Positions 27,380 through 36,411 are shown, numbered from the stretch's first letter. The stretch is DNA of 64,000 bases from Kibdelosporangium philippinense (GCF_021390435.2 NZ_JAJVCN010000001.1:1798001-1862000); one strand, 5' to 3'. Numbers and translations are program-made. The notes: generated by a model from the sequence alone, not told the origin.

Positions 27380-28425
27380 CGGTCCTCCGCTTCACCGGTC
27401 GTGGTGAACTTGTCGTAGAAGATTCGCTTGTCGGCCACGCCGAGCACGGGCAGCAGCTCGATCGCCGCCTCGACCATCGGCGGCGGCCCGCAGACGTACG
27501 CGTCGGTACCGGTGAGATCGCCTTCGTGGCGCCGCACGACGTCCGTGATCAAGCCGACTTCGCCGTCCCACTCCTCGCTGTCCTCCGGCTCGGACAACGC
27601 TGGCACGTAACGGAAATCCGGCAACTTCCCGGCCAGCTCGGCCAGCTCGTCGGTGAAGCACAGATCCTTGCGCCGCCTGGCGCCGTAGTAGAACGTCGCC
27701 TTGCGGTCGATACCGCGCTCCGCCATCGATCGCAGCAGCGCAAGGATCGGTGCCATGCCCGCTCCGCCTCCGACGAAGACAACGTCCGTGCCGGGCGCGT
27801 CGCGTAAGGTGAACACCCCGAACGGCCCGGTGATCTCCAGCTGGTCACCGACCGCGACTTCGGTGTCCAGGAACTGGGAGAACAGGCCGCCGGGGTAGAT
27901 CCTGATCACGAATTCGAGCAGCCCGTCCGGCCCGCTCGACGTGTTCGCCATGGAGAAGGACCGGGTCTCGTCCTTGCCGGGAATCGCGAAGTCCATGTAC
28001 TGGCCTGGAAAGAACTTCAGCGATTGCGGCTCGATCAACCGCACGACCAGATGCCGCATGTCGTGGGTGACCCGGTCCTTGGACACGACCTCCACCCTGG
28101 CCTGCTGGATTGGCAGACCCGAATGGATCATCTCCTCGTCGTAGTTGAGCAGCTCGATCGTCAGGTCCTCGTACGCGTGCGCCCGGCACAGAAGCGTGAA
28201 GCCTTCTTCCTTCTCGTAGTCGGGCAGCGCGAACGTGGAGTACCGGTCGTGCTCGACGTCATCGCCATCGAGGATGAACGACTTGCAGGCGGCGCACTGG
28301 CCTTCCTTGCACCCGTGCATCAGCATGACGCCTTGCTCGGCCGCGGCGCGGAGAATCGTCTGGTCCTCGTCGACCTCGATCTCCACACCGACCGGCTCGA
28401 AGCGAACCTTGTGCTTGTCGCCCAT
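27376..28425 (-). CDS. prmB: Propane/acetone monooxygenase reductase
   Basis: This 349-residue protein joins an N-terminal [2Fe-2S] ferredoxin domain to an FAD/NAD(P)H reductase. The cluster cysteines are in HGCKEGQCAACKSF and the later TLLCRAHA. FAD contacts are in RSFSMANTS and NADH contacts in VGGGAGMAPILALL. It passes electrons from NADH to the hydroxylase. It starts 5 nt after prmA and overlaps prmC. Confidence 0.93.
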   Translation of the reverse strand: MGDKHKVRFEPVGVEIEVDEDQTILRAAAEQGVMLMHGCKEGQCAACKSFILDGDDVEHDRYSTFALPDYEKEEGFTLLCRAHAYEDLTIELLNYDEEMIHSGLPIQQARVEVVSKDRVTHDMRHLVVRLIEPQSLKFFPGQYMDFAIPGKDETRSFSMANTSSGPDGLLEFVIRIYPGGLFSQFLDTEVAVGDQLEITGPFGVFTLRDAPGTDVVFVGGGAGMAPILALLRSMAERGIDRKATFYYGARRRKDLCFTDELAELAGKLPDFRYVPALSEPEDSEEWDGEVGLITDVVRRHEGDLTGTDAYVCGPPPMVEAAIELLPVLGVADKRIFYDKFTTTGEAEDR

Positions 28426-28430
28426 GGCAA

Positions 28431-30080
28431 TTACTGAGCAGGGGCGGGACGGCCGGCAGGGCCCTGCCGGTTGTAGTCGGCGACGAACGCCGCGCGCTGT
28501 TCGTCGGTCATCTGGTTCAAAAGGACGTTCGGGCTCTGCACCTCAGGCATCCGGCGCAGGTGGTCCAGTGTCCACATCTTCTTCGGGTCGAGATCCAGGT
28601 GTGGCTGGGCGACCATGGTCTTGCCGTCGTCACGCACGAAACCCATGTCGGACACGACATCTGCCCAGTTCCAGCCGTGGTACAGCGTCTCCCACTCACG
28701 CGAGCCGATGAGCTGACCCATGTTCGGGGTGCTGCGGCCCTGGAAGGTCGGCCGGAACGCCTCGGCGTCGGTCCACCGGCAGGCCTCGTGGCAGTACGTC
28801 CGCCATTGACCGTCCACTTTGTCCACGACCATGTCCTCGCGGACCAGGCACGGCACCATGCAAGTCCAGCAGCGGTGCGGGTACACGTAGTCGACGTTCT
28901 CGGCGACGATCGGGTGGTGTCCATTCGGGACGGACAGGCGGTTGTAGTTCTCCCACCACTTGCCGTACCGGTCGTACCAGCCCGGGTACTTGTGCTCGAA
29001 CCACTCGAAGTCCTTGTCCGTCATCGGGTCGATGCGCCAGTAGTTGGCCAGCCACCCGGTGGCGAAGAACTGGGCCACCTCGTGCACGTAGCCCTTGTTC
29101 CAGATCTGGTTCCAGGCCTCCTCGATCAGGTCGTGCGGGATCACGAGACCGTACTTCTCCAGCGGCACAAGGTAACTGCGGTAGTAGTCGTCGTAGATCC
29201 ACCGACGCCACATCTCCGCGTAGCTTTCCCTGTCCCTACGGCGGTCCTTCGTGCCGTACTCGATGAACGTACCGATCGCCGCGTCGACAACTCGGTGGTT
29301 GTTCCACCACGCGTACCGCAGGTCCCGCTCGAGCAGCTGGTGGTTCGACTCGTCGGACAGCGCCATCAGCAGTGTGGCGTAGCCATTGCTGATGTGCCGG
29401 GACTCGTCGGACTGCACCGAGTGGAAAACCGTCGGCAGCAGATAGTCACCGTTGGCCGCGGCCTCGGCCGGCATGGCGACGAAAAGCGTGTTGGTGAAGG
29501 CGGTTTCGGCGACGATCGTGAGGTAGATGCTCGCCGCGGTGATCGCGTCACCGGTGATGAAGCCTTCGGCGAACTGGCGGCCGATCGTGCCGCAGTAGTC
29601 GTTCTGGAAGTTGCGCAGGCTGGAGTTGAAGCCCGCTGGGTCGATGTAGTTGTTCATGTACAGGCGCTTGAGGTTCTGTTGGATCGTCGAGTGCCGTACC
29701 TCGTCGATCATCTGGATCGCCTGACCGTTGTGCAGCTCGGGGTTGGGTACCGTGCGGAACAGCAGCGGCATCGCCCGCGCCGCGGAGATCTCCGGCAACG
29801 GAATGATGCTCAGGAACAGCTTCTGCCATTCCAGCCAGCGTTCCTGCACCTGCCGGAACATGTTCCCCCGGATCGCGCCGTCCTCGGCGCCGTATACCCG
29901 GTGGTCCTTTTCTTCCTGCATGGGGAAGTAGGAGCGCAGGACCTGCTTGAGCGGATCCTTCTTCTTGGCCTTGCGGAAGGTGTAGTCGGTCCCGTAATGC
30001 GACACCGGCGTGTGGTATGCCGGTTCCCAGGACAGTTCCTGGATCTTCTGGTGGGCTCTCGCCACACTTTGGCGGCTCAT
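28431..30080 (-). CDS. prmA: Propane/acetone monooxygenase hydroxylase large (alpha) subunit
   Basis: This 549-residue alpha subunit of a group 5 soluble diiron monooxygenase carries the two diiron helix-pair motifs IDEVRH (about residue 125) and SDESRH (about 225), each with the expected preceding Glu. The C-terminal half has the [10 protein letters not shown] and [10 protein letters not shown] cysteine segments typical of PrmA/MimA. GAGAGGAAG just before ATG 30080 is a good ribosome site. Homologues hydroxylate propane at C2, and some act on acetone, phenol or other small ketones. Substrate preference cannot be told from sequence here. Confidence 0.94.
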   Translation of the reverse strand: MSRQSVARAHQKIQELSWEPAYHTPVSHYGTDYTFRKAKKKDPLKQVLRSYFPMQEEKDHRVYGAEDGAIRGNMFRQVQERWLEWQKLFLSIIPLPEISAARAMPLLFRTVPNPELHNGQAIQMIDEVRHSTIQQNLKRLYMNNYIDPAGFNSSLRNFQNDYCGTIGRQFAEGFITGDAITAASIYLTIVAETAFTNTLFVAMPAEAAANGDYLLPTVFHSVQSDESRHISNGYATLLMALSDESNHQLLERDLRYAWWNNHRVVDAAIGTFIEYGTKDRRRDRESYAEMWRRWIYDDYYRSYLVPLEKYGLVIPHDLIEEAWNQIWNKGYVHEVAQFFATGWLANYWRIDPMTDKDFEWFEHKYPGWYDRYGKWWENYNRLSVPNGHHPIVAENVDYVYPHRCWTCMVPCLVREDMVVDKVDGQWRTYCHEACRWTDAEAFRPTFQGRSTPNMGQLIGSREWETLYHGWNWADVVSDMGFVRDDGKTMVAQPHLDLDPKKMWTLDHLRRMPEVQSPNVLLNQMTDEQRAAFVADYNRQGPAGRPAPAQ

Positions 30081-30138
30081 GTCACTTCCTCTCCGCCGGG
30101 TTGCTCAGCGATTACAACCCTCAGTGACCGGGCTCACG

Positions 30139-30155
30139 CGTCTCAATTTGAGACG
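30139..30155. promoter_or_regulatory. Palindromic activator site upstream of prmA
   Basis: CGTCTCAATTTGAGACG is an 8-1-8 perfect palindrome, 59 nt before the prmA ATG and just after the stop of the small ORF. Its inner 15 bases are identical to the site at 30421-30437. Enhancer-binding proteins with Fis-type HTHs bind such symmetric sites, and the divergent MimR/AcoR-like gene is the obvious binder. Confidence 0.65.
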
Positions 30156-30156
30156 G

Positions 30157-30387
30157 TTACGGCTGCTCGAACATCGACGCGCGCAGTTGCGCGAGGTGTT
30201 CTTGAACGTTCTGAGCGGCGCGGAGATCACCTTCGGCGCGCGGCTGGATGCCGAAGGCGCGCAGCAAAGCCGCGGCAGGTTCACCCGGATGGCCGGATTC
30301 GCCGAGCGTTGGGTGCAACCCCTGCTCGACAAGGTGGTGGAAGACGACGTTGACAACGGTCCACGGGTTGTAGGTCTCCTCGGCCAT
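30157..30387 (-). CDS. Small ORF between the regulator and the monooxygenase genes
   Basis: A 76-codon frame from ATG 30387 (preceded by GGGGAG immediately upstream) begins MAEETYNPWTVVNVVFHHLV and ends in MFEQP with a TAA. It has coherent amphipathic helices and no low-complexity bias. A longer GTG start at 30438 would sit inside the palindrome and is less likely. I do not recognise a family. It lies between the two activator palindromes, in the leader of the prm operon, so it may be a co-expressed accessory protein of the monooxygenase. Confidence 0.6.
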   Translation of the reverse strand: MAEETYNPWTVVNVVFHHLVEQGLHPTLGESGHPGEPAAALLRAFGIQPRAEGDLRAAQNVQEHLAQLRASMFEQP

Positions 30388-30420
30388 CTCCCCATCTGAC
30401 GCCTGCTTGCCAAGGGCGGG

Positions 30421-30437
30421 TGTCTCAATTTGAGACA
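30421..30437. promoter_or_regulatory. Palindromic activator site between the small ORF and the regulator gene
   Basis: TGTCTCAATTTGAGACA is an 8-1-8 perfect palindrome. It lies 34 nt upstream of the small ORF and 74 nt upstream of the divergent regulator gene, so it could serve both activation of the operon and autoregulation. The 15-bp core equals that at 30139-30155. Confidence 0.65.
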
Positions 30438-30510
30438 CTTTGCCCTGCGGGTTGGGCTTACCCTGTGGCGAGGACGCAGCGTGCTCGCGGCGGCGGGCAG
30501 GAGGACTCGC

Positions 30511-32268
30511 GTGGAGAAAGCACGGCCAGTGCCGGCCGACGAGAATGGGCTCGCCCGTACCCGGGTTCAGTTCTTGACCTCCGAGTCAATCGAGCGTGAA
30601 CGGGTACGGGATCCGATACTGGCCTCATGGATGCGATCGCGGTACAGCCACGTTCCCGCTGACCGGATCGATCTGCCGTACATCTCTGACCAGAACCTCG
30701 ACACGCCGTTGATCCGGGCCGCCGAGCCGGTTTTGGAGCGGCTCGGCGAGCAACTCGACGGCCAGCCGGTGAGCCTGATCCTGACCGATCCAAATGGTGT
30801 GGTGCTCACGCAACGTACCGGCGATCCGGACCTGCACCGCCATTTGCAAAGCGTCGAACTGGCGCCCGGTTTCAGCTATGGCGAGCAATTTGTCGGAACG
30901 AACGGAATCGGTACAGCGTTGGAGGACGGCAGACCGACGCACGTATTTGGGCATGAGCACTACGCGGAGAACCTGGAAAACCTCGCGTGTGCTGGCGTGC
31001 CGATTCATGATCCGATTTCCGGCAAGACAATCGGCGCGGTCGACCTGACGTGCTGGCGTAAGGACGCCGGGCAGTTGCTGGTGGCGCTGGCGCGCACGAC
31101 CGCCGAGCAGATCCGTCAAGCCATGCTCGGCAACACCGATGTCCGCGAACTGGCGTTGTTTCAGGCTTATTTGCGTGCCTGCCGTCGGACGACCGGGATC
31201 TTGCTGGCGTTCAACGATGATGTCGTGATGATGAACGACCGGGCTCGGCGGCTGCTGGATCCCGCGGACCAGGCGGTTCTGCTCGGGCATGCTTCGCAGG
31301 CGTTGGCCGATGGCCGGAGTCGCGCGACTGTTGTGCTGCCAACGGGTTCCAAGGTCCGGATGGAGTGCCGTGCGGTTCCCGGCCCGCGCGGTGGTGACGC
31401 GGGCAACGTGGTGCGCGTGAAGCTTGTGGAGACGGAGGATGAGGGCGCCTCCGCAGTGCCGTTGCCGATGTTCCTGCCTGGTGTGGTGGGTTCGGCGCCG
31501 TTGTGGCTGCGGGCGTGTCACGAGGTCGATGCGGCTTATGGTCGTGGGGAATGGCTTGCACTGGAAGGGGAGCGGGGCGTCGGCAAGTCCACTTTGGTCC
31601 GCTGTGTGCATCAGCGCCGCAATCCCACCGGCAGGCTGCACCTTGTCGACAACGTGACCCAGATCCGGCAGGACCTGCTCGACGATCCGGTCGATTCGTT
31701 GATCATCAGGCATGTTGACCATCTGGAACCATCGGCTTTGCGCGATCTGGCAGCGGTTTTGGCCGAGGTACGGGCTTCGGGCAAGCGGATGTGGGTCGCG
31801 GTCACTGTGGACGATGACTCGGTTGAGCTCGATGACCTGCTCGGGTTCTTCCCGCGTACGGTCCAGATTCCGCCGCTGCGCAGGCACGTCGAGGACTTGC
31901 GGGAGCTTGTTCCGCTGTTTTTGAGCAGGCTGAGCCGGGGCGGGCAGCTGACGTGTTCGCCCGCGGCGATGCATCTGCTGATGCGTTCTTCATGGCAGGG
32001 CAACGTTCCGCAGCTGTATCAGGTGCTGAAGTACGTGGCTCGGCGCAAGCGCAGTGGCGTCATTCAGCCTTCGGATCTTCCAGCCGAGTATCGGGCGGTG
32101 GCCAGGCGGCCGCTGAACCGGTTGGAGTCGATCGAGCGGGACGCCATCGTGCACAGCCTTGAAGATGCGGACGGCAACAAGAACCGGGCGGCCCGGTTGC
32201 TCGGCATGTCACGGGCCACCCTGTATCGCAAGATCCACGAATATGGGATCGTGGCGCCTTCCAAGTAG
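30511..32268 (+). CDS. MimR/AcoR-like GAF-AAA-Fis transcriptional activator
   Basis: GTG 30511 follows AGGAGGA and gives 585 residues. The order is an N-terminal helical and GAF sensor region (about 50-200, with FVGTNGIGTALE), a PAS-like segment, a reduced AAA domain with Walker A GERGVGKST, an R-finger region WQGNVPQLYQVLKYV, and a Fis HTH (NKNRAARLLGMSRATLYRKI). The GAFTGA loop that contacts sigma-54 is absent and the AAA domain is short, as in other actinobacterial members. It is divergent from the operon and the expected binder of the two palindromes. Confidence 0.88.
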   Translation: MEKARPVPADENGLARTRVQFLTSESIERERVRDPILASWMRSRYSHVPADRIDLPYISDQNLDTPLIRAAEPVLERLGEQLDGQPVSLILTDPNGVVLTQRTGDPDLHRHLQSVELAPGFSYGEQFVGTNGIGTALEDGRPTHVFGHEHYAENLENLACAGVPIHDPISGKTIGAVDLTCWRKDAGQLLVALARTTAEQIRQAMLGNTDVRELALFQAYLRACRRTTGILLAFNDDVVMMNDRARRLLDPADQAVLLGHASQALADGRSRATVVLPTGSKVRMECRAVPGPRGGDAGNVVRVKLVETEDEGASAVPLPMFLPGVVGSAPLWLRACHEVDAAYGRGEWLALEGERGVGKSTLVRCVHQRRNPTGRLHLVDNVTQIRQDLLDDPVDSLIIRHVDHLEPSALRDLAAVLAEVRASGKRMWVAVTVDDDSVELDDLLGFFPRTVQIPPLRRHVEDLRELVPLFLSRLSRGGQLTCSPAAMHLLMRSSWQGNVPQLYQVLKYVARRKRSGVIQPSDLPAEYRAVARRPLNRLESIERDAIVHSLEDADGNKNRAARLLGMSRATLYRKIHEYGIVAPSK

Positions 32269-32327
32269 GGCCTGTCCGATGATTTGCTCATGAGCCGGGA
32301 TCGGGGTCCGGCAGACACGGCCTCAGG

Positions 32328-32370
32328 CCCTCGTGAGTGTCTGCCGGGGCCTGGCGGACACTCACGTGGG
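32328..32370. repeat. Dispersed palindromic repeat, copy 4 (divergent, terminator-like)
   Basis: The stem of 32328-32345 with 32353-32370 has 16 of 18 pairs matching (CCCTCGTGAGTGTCTGCC against its partner). It shares only the CTCGTGAGTG start with the other copies. It lies between the convergent activator gene and the flavin-fold gene, whose TGA is inside the 3' arm, so it can terminate both. Confidence 0.7.
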
Positions 32371-32766
32371 CAGCCTCCGGCCGGAGACTATCTCTACTGA
32401 GATACGTAGGTAGCAGTCTTCCGCATCTTGGGTCCACGCCCGTAACCCCAGTTGCTTGACCGCGTCCAGTTCTGTCGGGTCGGTGACTTTCACCGCGTGT
32501 CCGATTGCGACAACACTCCATCCACTCCGGACACCGGTGTCCTTGAACTCGTCCGCCTCGAACGCGACGACCTTTCCAGTGGCCGCGTGCGCGAGCCGGC
32601 TGTGCGCGGACGTCCGGATGATCACCGTCTGCTCAAGCAGTGTGAAAGTGACCGGCTGCACGGCGGGCAGGGCGCGGTCGGTGTACACAACCCTTCCTAC
32701 AGGGACTTTTGCCAACAAACGGAAGCACTCCTGCCCCGAGAGCAGTTCCAGTCCCGCGGAGTCCAC
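32362..32766 (-). CDS. Pyridoxamine 5'-phosphate oxidase-fold (split-barrel flavin) protein
   Basis: GTG 32766 gives a 134-residue protein. The fold is clear from LSGQECFRLLAKVPVGRVVY, ALPAVQPVTFTLL, VVAFEADEFKDTGVRSGWSV and a final YLRISVEIVSGRRL strand, each a typical element of small F420/FMN-binding split barrels. Genes of this type are common members of DosR regulons, and a dosRS-like pair lies about 1.1 kb away. The longer open frame upstream is not coding in character. Confidence 0.8.
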   Translation of the reverse strand: MDSAGLELLSGQECFRLLAKVPVGRVVYTDRALPAVQPVTFTLLEQTVIIRTSAHSRLAHAATGKVVAFEADEFKDTGVRSGWSVVAIGHAVKVTDPTELDAVKQLGLRAWTQDAEDCYLRISVEIVSGRRLPT

Positions 32767-32902
32767 GATGACCCACCCCCAATTCCTTCTTCCCAATGCC
32801 CGAACCGGCTGAGCGTCCGCACTGTCGCTGCGGACGCCCAACCTGGACGAGGAGCCGGCTTGGCACGATCTTGCCTGTTCACCGGCTGCGGCAACCGAGT
32901 CG

Positions 32903-32912
32903 AAAGTCCCTA
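32903..32912 (-). promoter_or_regulatory. Possible DosR half-site
   Basis: On the minus strand the bases read AGGGACTTTC, matching the GGGACTT half of the DosR/DevR box. It is about 140 nt upstream of the flavin-fold gene and 50 nt from the divergent glycosyltransferase-like gene. The second half-site (GTCCC) is absent or poor, so this is a weak call. Confidence 0.3.
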
Positions 32913-32962
32913 ATCTCCTAGAGGACATCGCCTCAGGCGCACCGGCCAGGTGGACCGCCACG

Positions 32963-33895
32963 ATGAAGGCCATGACCCTGATCGCCATCGCACTGCTGCT
33001 TGCGTGGCCCCTGTACAACGTCTTCCTCGCGTTCTTCGCTTGGCGGGCACCACGCCCAAGACAGCCCGAACACACCACCGGCTTGCATTTCTGGATCGTC
33101 ATTCCAGCGTCGCGGGAACTGGCACTGGATTCGCCGGAATATCCGGTAAGAACCCTTGTCGCCGAGGACGGGCTCAACGCCGCGTACCAGCTAATCCGGG
33201 ACACCGCTTTCGAGCAGGGCATTGAGCGGCGAACCGTGATCGGCGTGCTCGACGGGCAGCCGGAACCTGGCCTGATCGCGGAAGTCGCGCGTTACTTCGG
33301 CGGGCGCAACGTCGGCGCGGTGCAATGCCGGGTCCGGATTCATGCACAGACCAGCCTGCTCGGGTTTCTGCAAAATCTGGAATTCGCGGTGGTCGGTGAC
33401 TCGTCGCAACGGATGCGTGACCTCATCGGCAGTGTCGAACTGGGGGAGAACGGCCAGTTCGTACGACTGGACGCGCTGGCCAGACTGGGTGACCGGCCCT
33501 GGTCAGGGTCGCTTGAGCACCGGCTTTATCAGGCCGGAATGAGCATCCGCTACGCCACTGACGCGGTGATCAGTCAGGACGCACCACCCGTGCGACTCGG
33601 GAAATGGGCGCCCGCTGTGATTAGCGGTGCTCTGGTCGCGGTCACGCTGCTGACCGGAACGTATGTGTGGCTCGCTGCGCTGTTGGTCCCCGGATTGATC
33701 TGGGGCTTGGTCCATCGCGTGCGGTTCGGTGACTCGTCGTGGTGGCGGACGCTTGTTGTCAGCGTGTTGTATCCGATTTATCTGGGACTTCGCCGCAGAT
33801 CCCCCACTTGTGTGACAAACGTAGTTCCGTCGGCCCAGCCTCGGCTACTACCGTGGGCGGGTGGCAATCCGGGTCTTTCTGCTCGACGACCATGA
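32963..33895 (+). CDS. Degenerate family 2 glycosyltransferase-like membrane protein
   Basis: This 310-residue protein has an N-terminal membrane segment, a GT2-like central domain and two or three membrane segments near the C-terminus. [26 protein letters not shown] and the [22 protein letters not shown] region (each in parts) follow NdvB/GT2 proteins. The DxD is replaced by LDGQPEP and the expected TED motif by a [11 protein letters not shown] stretch, so catalysis is doubtful. Its last 35 nt overlap the start of the response-regulator gene. Confidence 0.6.
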   Translation: MKAMTLIAIALLLAWPLYNVFLAFFAWRAPRPRQPEHTTGLHFWIVIPASRELALDSPEYPVRTLVAEDGLNAAYQLIRDTAFEQGIERRTVIGVLDGQPEPGLIAEVARYFGGRNVGAVQCRVRIHAQTSLLGFLQNLEFAVVGDSSQRMRDLIGSVELGENGQFVRLDALARLGDRPWSGSLEHRLYQAGMSIRYATDAVISQDAPPVRLGKWAPAVISGALVAVTLLTGTYVWLAALLVPGLIWGLVHRVRFGDSSWWRTLVVSVLYPIYLGLRRRSPTCVTNVVPSAQPRLLPWAGGNPGLSARRP

Positions 33896-34502
33896 AGTAG
33901 TCCGCAAGGGCGTGGCGGCCCTGCTCGGCACCAATCCGGATATCACCGTGGTCGGCGAGGCATCGACCGCGGCGGAAGCGCTGGCCATGGTGCCCGCGCT
34001 CCGACCGGACGTCGCGGTGCTCGACGTCCGCCTGCCCGACGGCGACGGCGTCCAGGTCTGCCGTGACCTGCGTGCGGACATGCCTGACCTGAAGTGCCTG
34101 ATGCTGACGTCGTACTCGGATGACGAGGCTCTGTTCGAGTCTGTGATGGCTGGGGCCGCGGGGTACGTGCTCAAGGAGGTTCGTGGGGGCGACCTCGTGC
34201 GGGCCATCCGGACGGTGGCCCAGGGCGGGTCGCTGCTTGATTCCACGGCGACCACTCAGGTGCTGATGCGGTTGCGGAAGGGACCGACCGACAAGCTGGC
34301 CGAGCTGACTGAGCAGGAGCGCAGGGTGCTTGAGCTGATCGGTGAGGGAATGACGAACCGGCAGATCGCCGAGCGCCTGTTCCTTGCCGAGAAGACGGTC
34401 AAGAACTACGTGTCGAATCTGCTGGCCAAGCTCGGCATGCGACGCCGGACCCAGGCGGCTGTGCTGGCAACGGAGCTCCGGCAGAACCGTCGCAGGCCCT
34501 GA
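33861..34502 (+). CDS. devR: NarL/LuxR-family response regulator, DosR/DevR-like
   Basis: This 213-residue protein starts with GTG 33861. The receiver domain has the acidic pair DDHE, the phospho-acceptor Asp in [11 protein letters not shown], the Thr/Ser switch LTSYSDD and the Lys in YVLKEV. The C-terminal LuxR HTH ([40 protein letters not shown]) is strikingly like mycobacterial DosR. DosR controls the hypoxia/NO dormancy response. The partner kinase lies convergently, with stop codons abutting. The overlap with the preceding gene suggests co-transcription with the degenerate glycosyltransferase. Confidence 0.88.
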   Translation: MAIRVFLLDDHEVVRKGVAALLGTNPDITVVGEASTAAEALAMVPALRPDVAVLDVRLPDGDGVQVCRDLRADMPDLKCLMLTSYSDDEALFESVMAGAAGYVLKEVRGGDLVRAIRTVAQGGSLLDSTATTQVLMRLRKGPTDKLAELTEQERRVLELIGEGMTNRQIAERLFLAEKTVKNYVSNLLAKLGMRRRTQAAVLATELRQNRRRP

Positions 34503-35663
34503 TCACTTCAGCGGAACGCGCCAATGCAGGACCGTCCCCGGTTCCGCTGGCGTGAGCGAGAACGTTCCACCCAGCCTTCGCGCGCGGACAGCCATGTTGC
34601 TCAGGCCGCTGCGCCGCCCGCCTTTCGGGATCCCGATGCCGTTGTCGGTCACGCGTAGGGACAGCTCGTCACCAGCCGTGACCTCGATGGCGACCATCGT
34701 CGCCTGGGCATGTCTGGCCACATTGGACAACGCTTCCCGCAGCACCGGCAGCATCTGCTCGCCCGCGTCGCTGGACACCGACGTGTCCACCGGGCCACGG
34801 AAACGGACCGAGGCCTTGAAGCCCAGGGTGTGCTCCGCAGCCTCGACAGCCTCAAGGACCAGCGATCGCAGGCTCTCGGCGGGCGCGTGCTGCAGGGCGA
34901 AGACGGTCGTGCGGATCTCCTGGATCGTCAGGTCAAGGTCGTCGACGGCCTGACGGATCCGGTCGGTGGCGTCCGCCGGGTCGGTCGGGATCACCGCGGC
35001 CGCGGCCTCCAACGCCATCCCGGTCGCGAAGATCCGTTGGATCACCAGATCGTGCAGGTCCCTGGCGATCCGGTCCCGGTCTTCGAGCACCACGAGCCGC
35101 TGCTGATCCGCGCGGGCGGCGGCGTACTGCAGCGCCAGGGCAGCGTGCGCGGCGAAGTTCTCCAGCAGGTCCAGGTCGGACTGCCCGAACAGCGGCTCGT
35201 CCCGCAGACGGCAGAGCAACAGCACGCCGAGAACGTCTTCACCAGCTTTCAGCGGGACGATCGCCGCCGAGCCGAGGCCTTTCAGGTCCGATGGCGCCAC
35301 GGAACCGCTGTCACCCTGGAAGGTCGCGGCGGCGTCGCCGTAGTTGTCGATCAGCAGTGGTTCACCCGAGGCGAAGACGAGCCCGGACGCCGTGCCCTCG
35401 ATGGTGATCGACGTCCCGGTGAGGTGTTCGGCGCCTTCGACCACGTGGAAGACCAGGGTGCCTGGGTGCGCGTCGTCGGCGACCGCGATCGCGGCCAGTG
35501 GCGCGCCCGCGACCTTGCGTGCGTGCGACGTGATCAGTTCAAGGTCAGATCCGTTGCCTGCCAACAGGGCAGCAGTGATCTCATTGGACGCACGCAGCCA
35601 CGCCTCCCTACGCCGCGACTCGTCGAGCAGCCGGGCGTACTCGTGCGGTGTCTTCTGGCCCAC
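34503..35663 (-). CDS. GAF-domain sensor histidine kinase, DosS/DevS-like
   Basis: This protein of about 386 residues has one GAF domain (about residues 40-190), a HisKA_3 dimerisation helix with the phospho-His in DRIARDLHDLVIQRIFATGM, and an HATPase domain (ALSNVARHAQA, DNGIGIPKGG). DosS and DosT have two GAFs, the first with haem; this has only one, so the haem-ligand question is open. GTG 35663 or 35669 are possible starts. Its TGA directly follows the TGA of the response regulator gene on the other strand. Confidence 0.85.
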   Translation of the reverse strand: MGQKTPHEYARLLDESRRREAWLRASNEITAALLAGNGSDLELITSHARKVAGAPLAAIAVADDAHPGTLVFHVVEGAEHLTGTSITIEGTASGLVFASGEPLLIDNYGDAAATFQGDSGSVAPSDLKGLGSAAIVPLKAGEDVLGVLLLCRLRDEPLFGQSDLDLLENFAAHAALALQYAAARADQQRLVVLEDRDRIARDLHDLVIQRIFATGMALEAAAAVIPTDPADATDRIRQAVDDLDLTIQEIRTTVFALQHAPAESLRSLVLEAVEAAEHTLGFKASVRFRGPVDTSVSSDAGEQMLPVLREALSNVARHAQATMVAIEVTAGDELSLRVTDNGIGIPKGGRRSGLSNMAVRARRLGGTFSLTPAEPGTVLHWRVPLK

Positions 35664-35744
35664 GCACACAGAGTAATTGGACTCTGTCGGATGCACCCCA
35701 TTCGGACGAGAGTTATGGCTTGTGTTCGAGGAGGGAGCAGAGAA

Positions 35745-35894
35745 ATGTTGCTGGCAATCAAGTTGGGATCGTTGGTACGTCTGGTGGCGACTGTTCTGGT
35801 GGTGTCTTTCATTCTGTTCGCGATGCTGAGCCACAACGGCGCGACGCAGACGCCGATACCGCCACCGGATCCCGCGCCGACCAAACAGGCATGA
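35745..35894 (+). CDS. 49-residue single-pass membrane protein
   Basis: ATG 35745 follows GAGGAGGGAG at ideal spacing. The peptide has one membrane helix (about residues 8-28, LVRLVATVLVVSFILFAMLS) and a Pro/Thr-rich tail PIPPPDPAPTKQA. It is divergent from the histidine kinase gene and just upstream of the DUF305 lipoprotein. I do not recognise it; it may be a partner of that lipoprotein. Confidence 0.6.
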   Translation: MLLAIKLGSLVRLVATVLVVSFILFAMLSHNGATQTPIPPPDPAPTKQA

Positions 35895-35925
35895 ACCGCA
35901 CGCGTGTCCGGGCCGTGTCTCGGGT

Positions 35926-36411
35926 TTGCGTGTCCTCCTCATTGTTGTTGGCTTGCTGCTGACAGGTTGCGCGGCTGAGCCAGTCGATCACAATTCGACG
36001 GACGTGCTTTTCACCCATCGGATGATCGCGCACAACGCACAGTCGGTGGAAGCGGCGAGACTCGTCCAGGGGCGGACAGTCAATGCCAGAATCATCAAAC
36101 TGGCCACCCAGATCGAGCAAAGCGCATTCAATCCGCAACTGGCCGAATGGGCTCGGCAATGGGGCGCGGCGCCAGATCTCGGCTCGGTGCCCGGCGAGAT
36201 CGGCGATCTGGGTGAGCTGACAGGGCTGTCGGGACACGGGTTCACCAGTCGCTGGCTTGACACGATGATCGTGCACCACCGCGGCGCGATCACCATGGCG
36301 GAGAACGAACTCAGCCACGGCATGAACCCGGCTGCCCGGGCGTACGCCCAGCAGGTGCTGGACTCCCGGCAGCCGAGGTTGCCCGAGATGCAAGGAATGA
36401 CCGGCGGTTAG
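35926..36411 (+). CDS. DUF305-family lipoprotein
   Basis: This 161-residue protein has a lipobox (GLLLTGCAAEP) and the DUF305 ferritin-like four-helix pattern: an FTHRMIAHNAQSVEAARLV helix and the repeated MIVHHRGAITMAENEL with its His pair. DUF305 proteins are exported and have been linked to copper or oxidative handling in actinobacteria; function is not proven. The only in-frame start is TTG 35926, while the ATG at 35891 is in another frame. The start is therefore unusual or a 1-nt change is present. Confidence 0.75.
   Translation: MRVLLIVVGLLLTGCAAEPVDHNSTDVLFTHRMIAHNAQSVEAARLVQGRTVNARIIKLATQIEQSAFNPQLAEWARQWGAAPDLGSVPGEIGDLGELTGLSGHGFTSRWLDTMIVHHRGAITMAENELSHGMNPAARAYAQQVLDSRQPRLPEMQGMTGG

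Noticed and set aside
28560..30353. 597-codon plus-strand frame opposite prmA
   Set aside because: Pure mirror of the prmA coding strand, Val/Arg-rich with no motif.
30430..30510. Upstream extension of the MimR-like protein (27 codons)
   Set aside because: It overlaps the activator palindrome and lacks a ribosome site, while GTG 30511 follows AGGAGGA.
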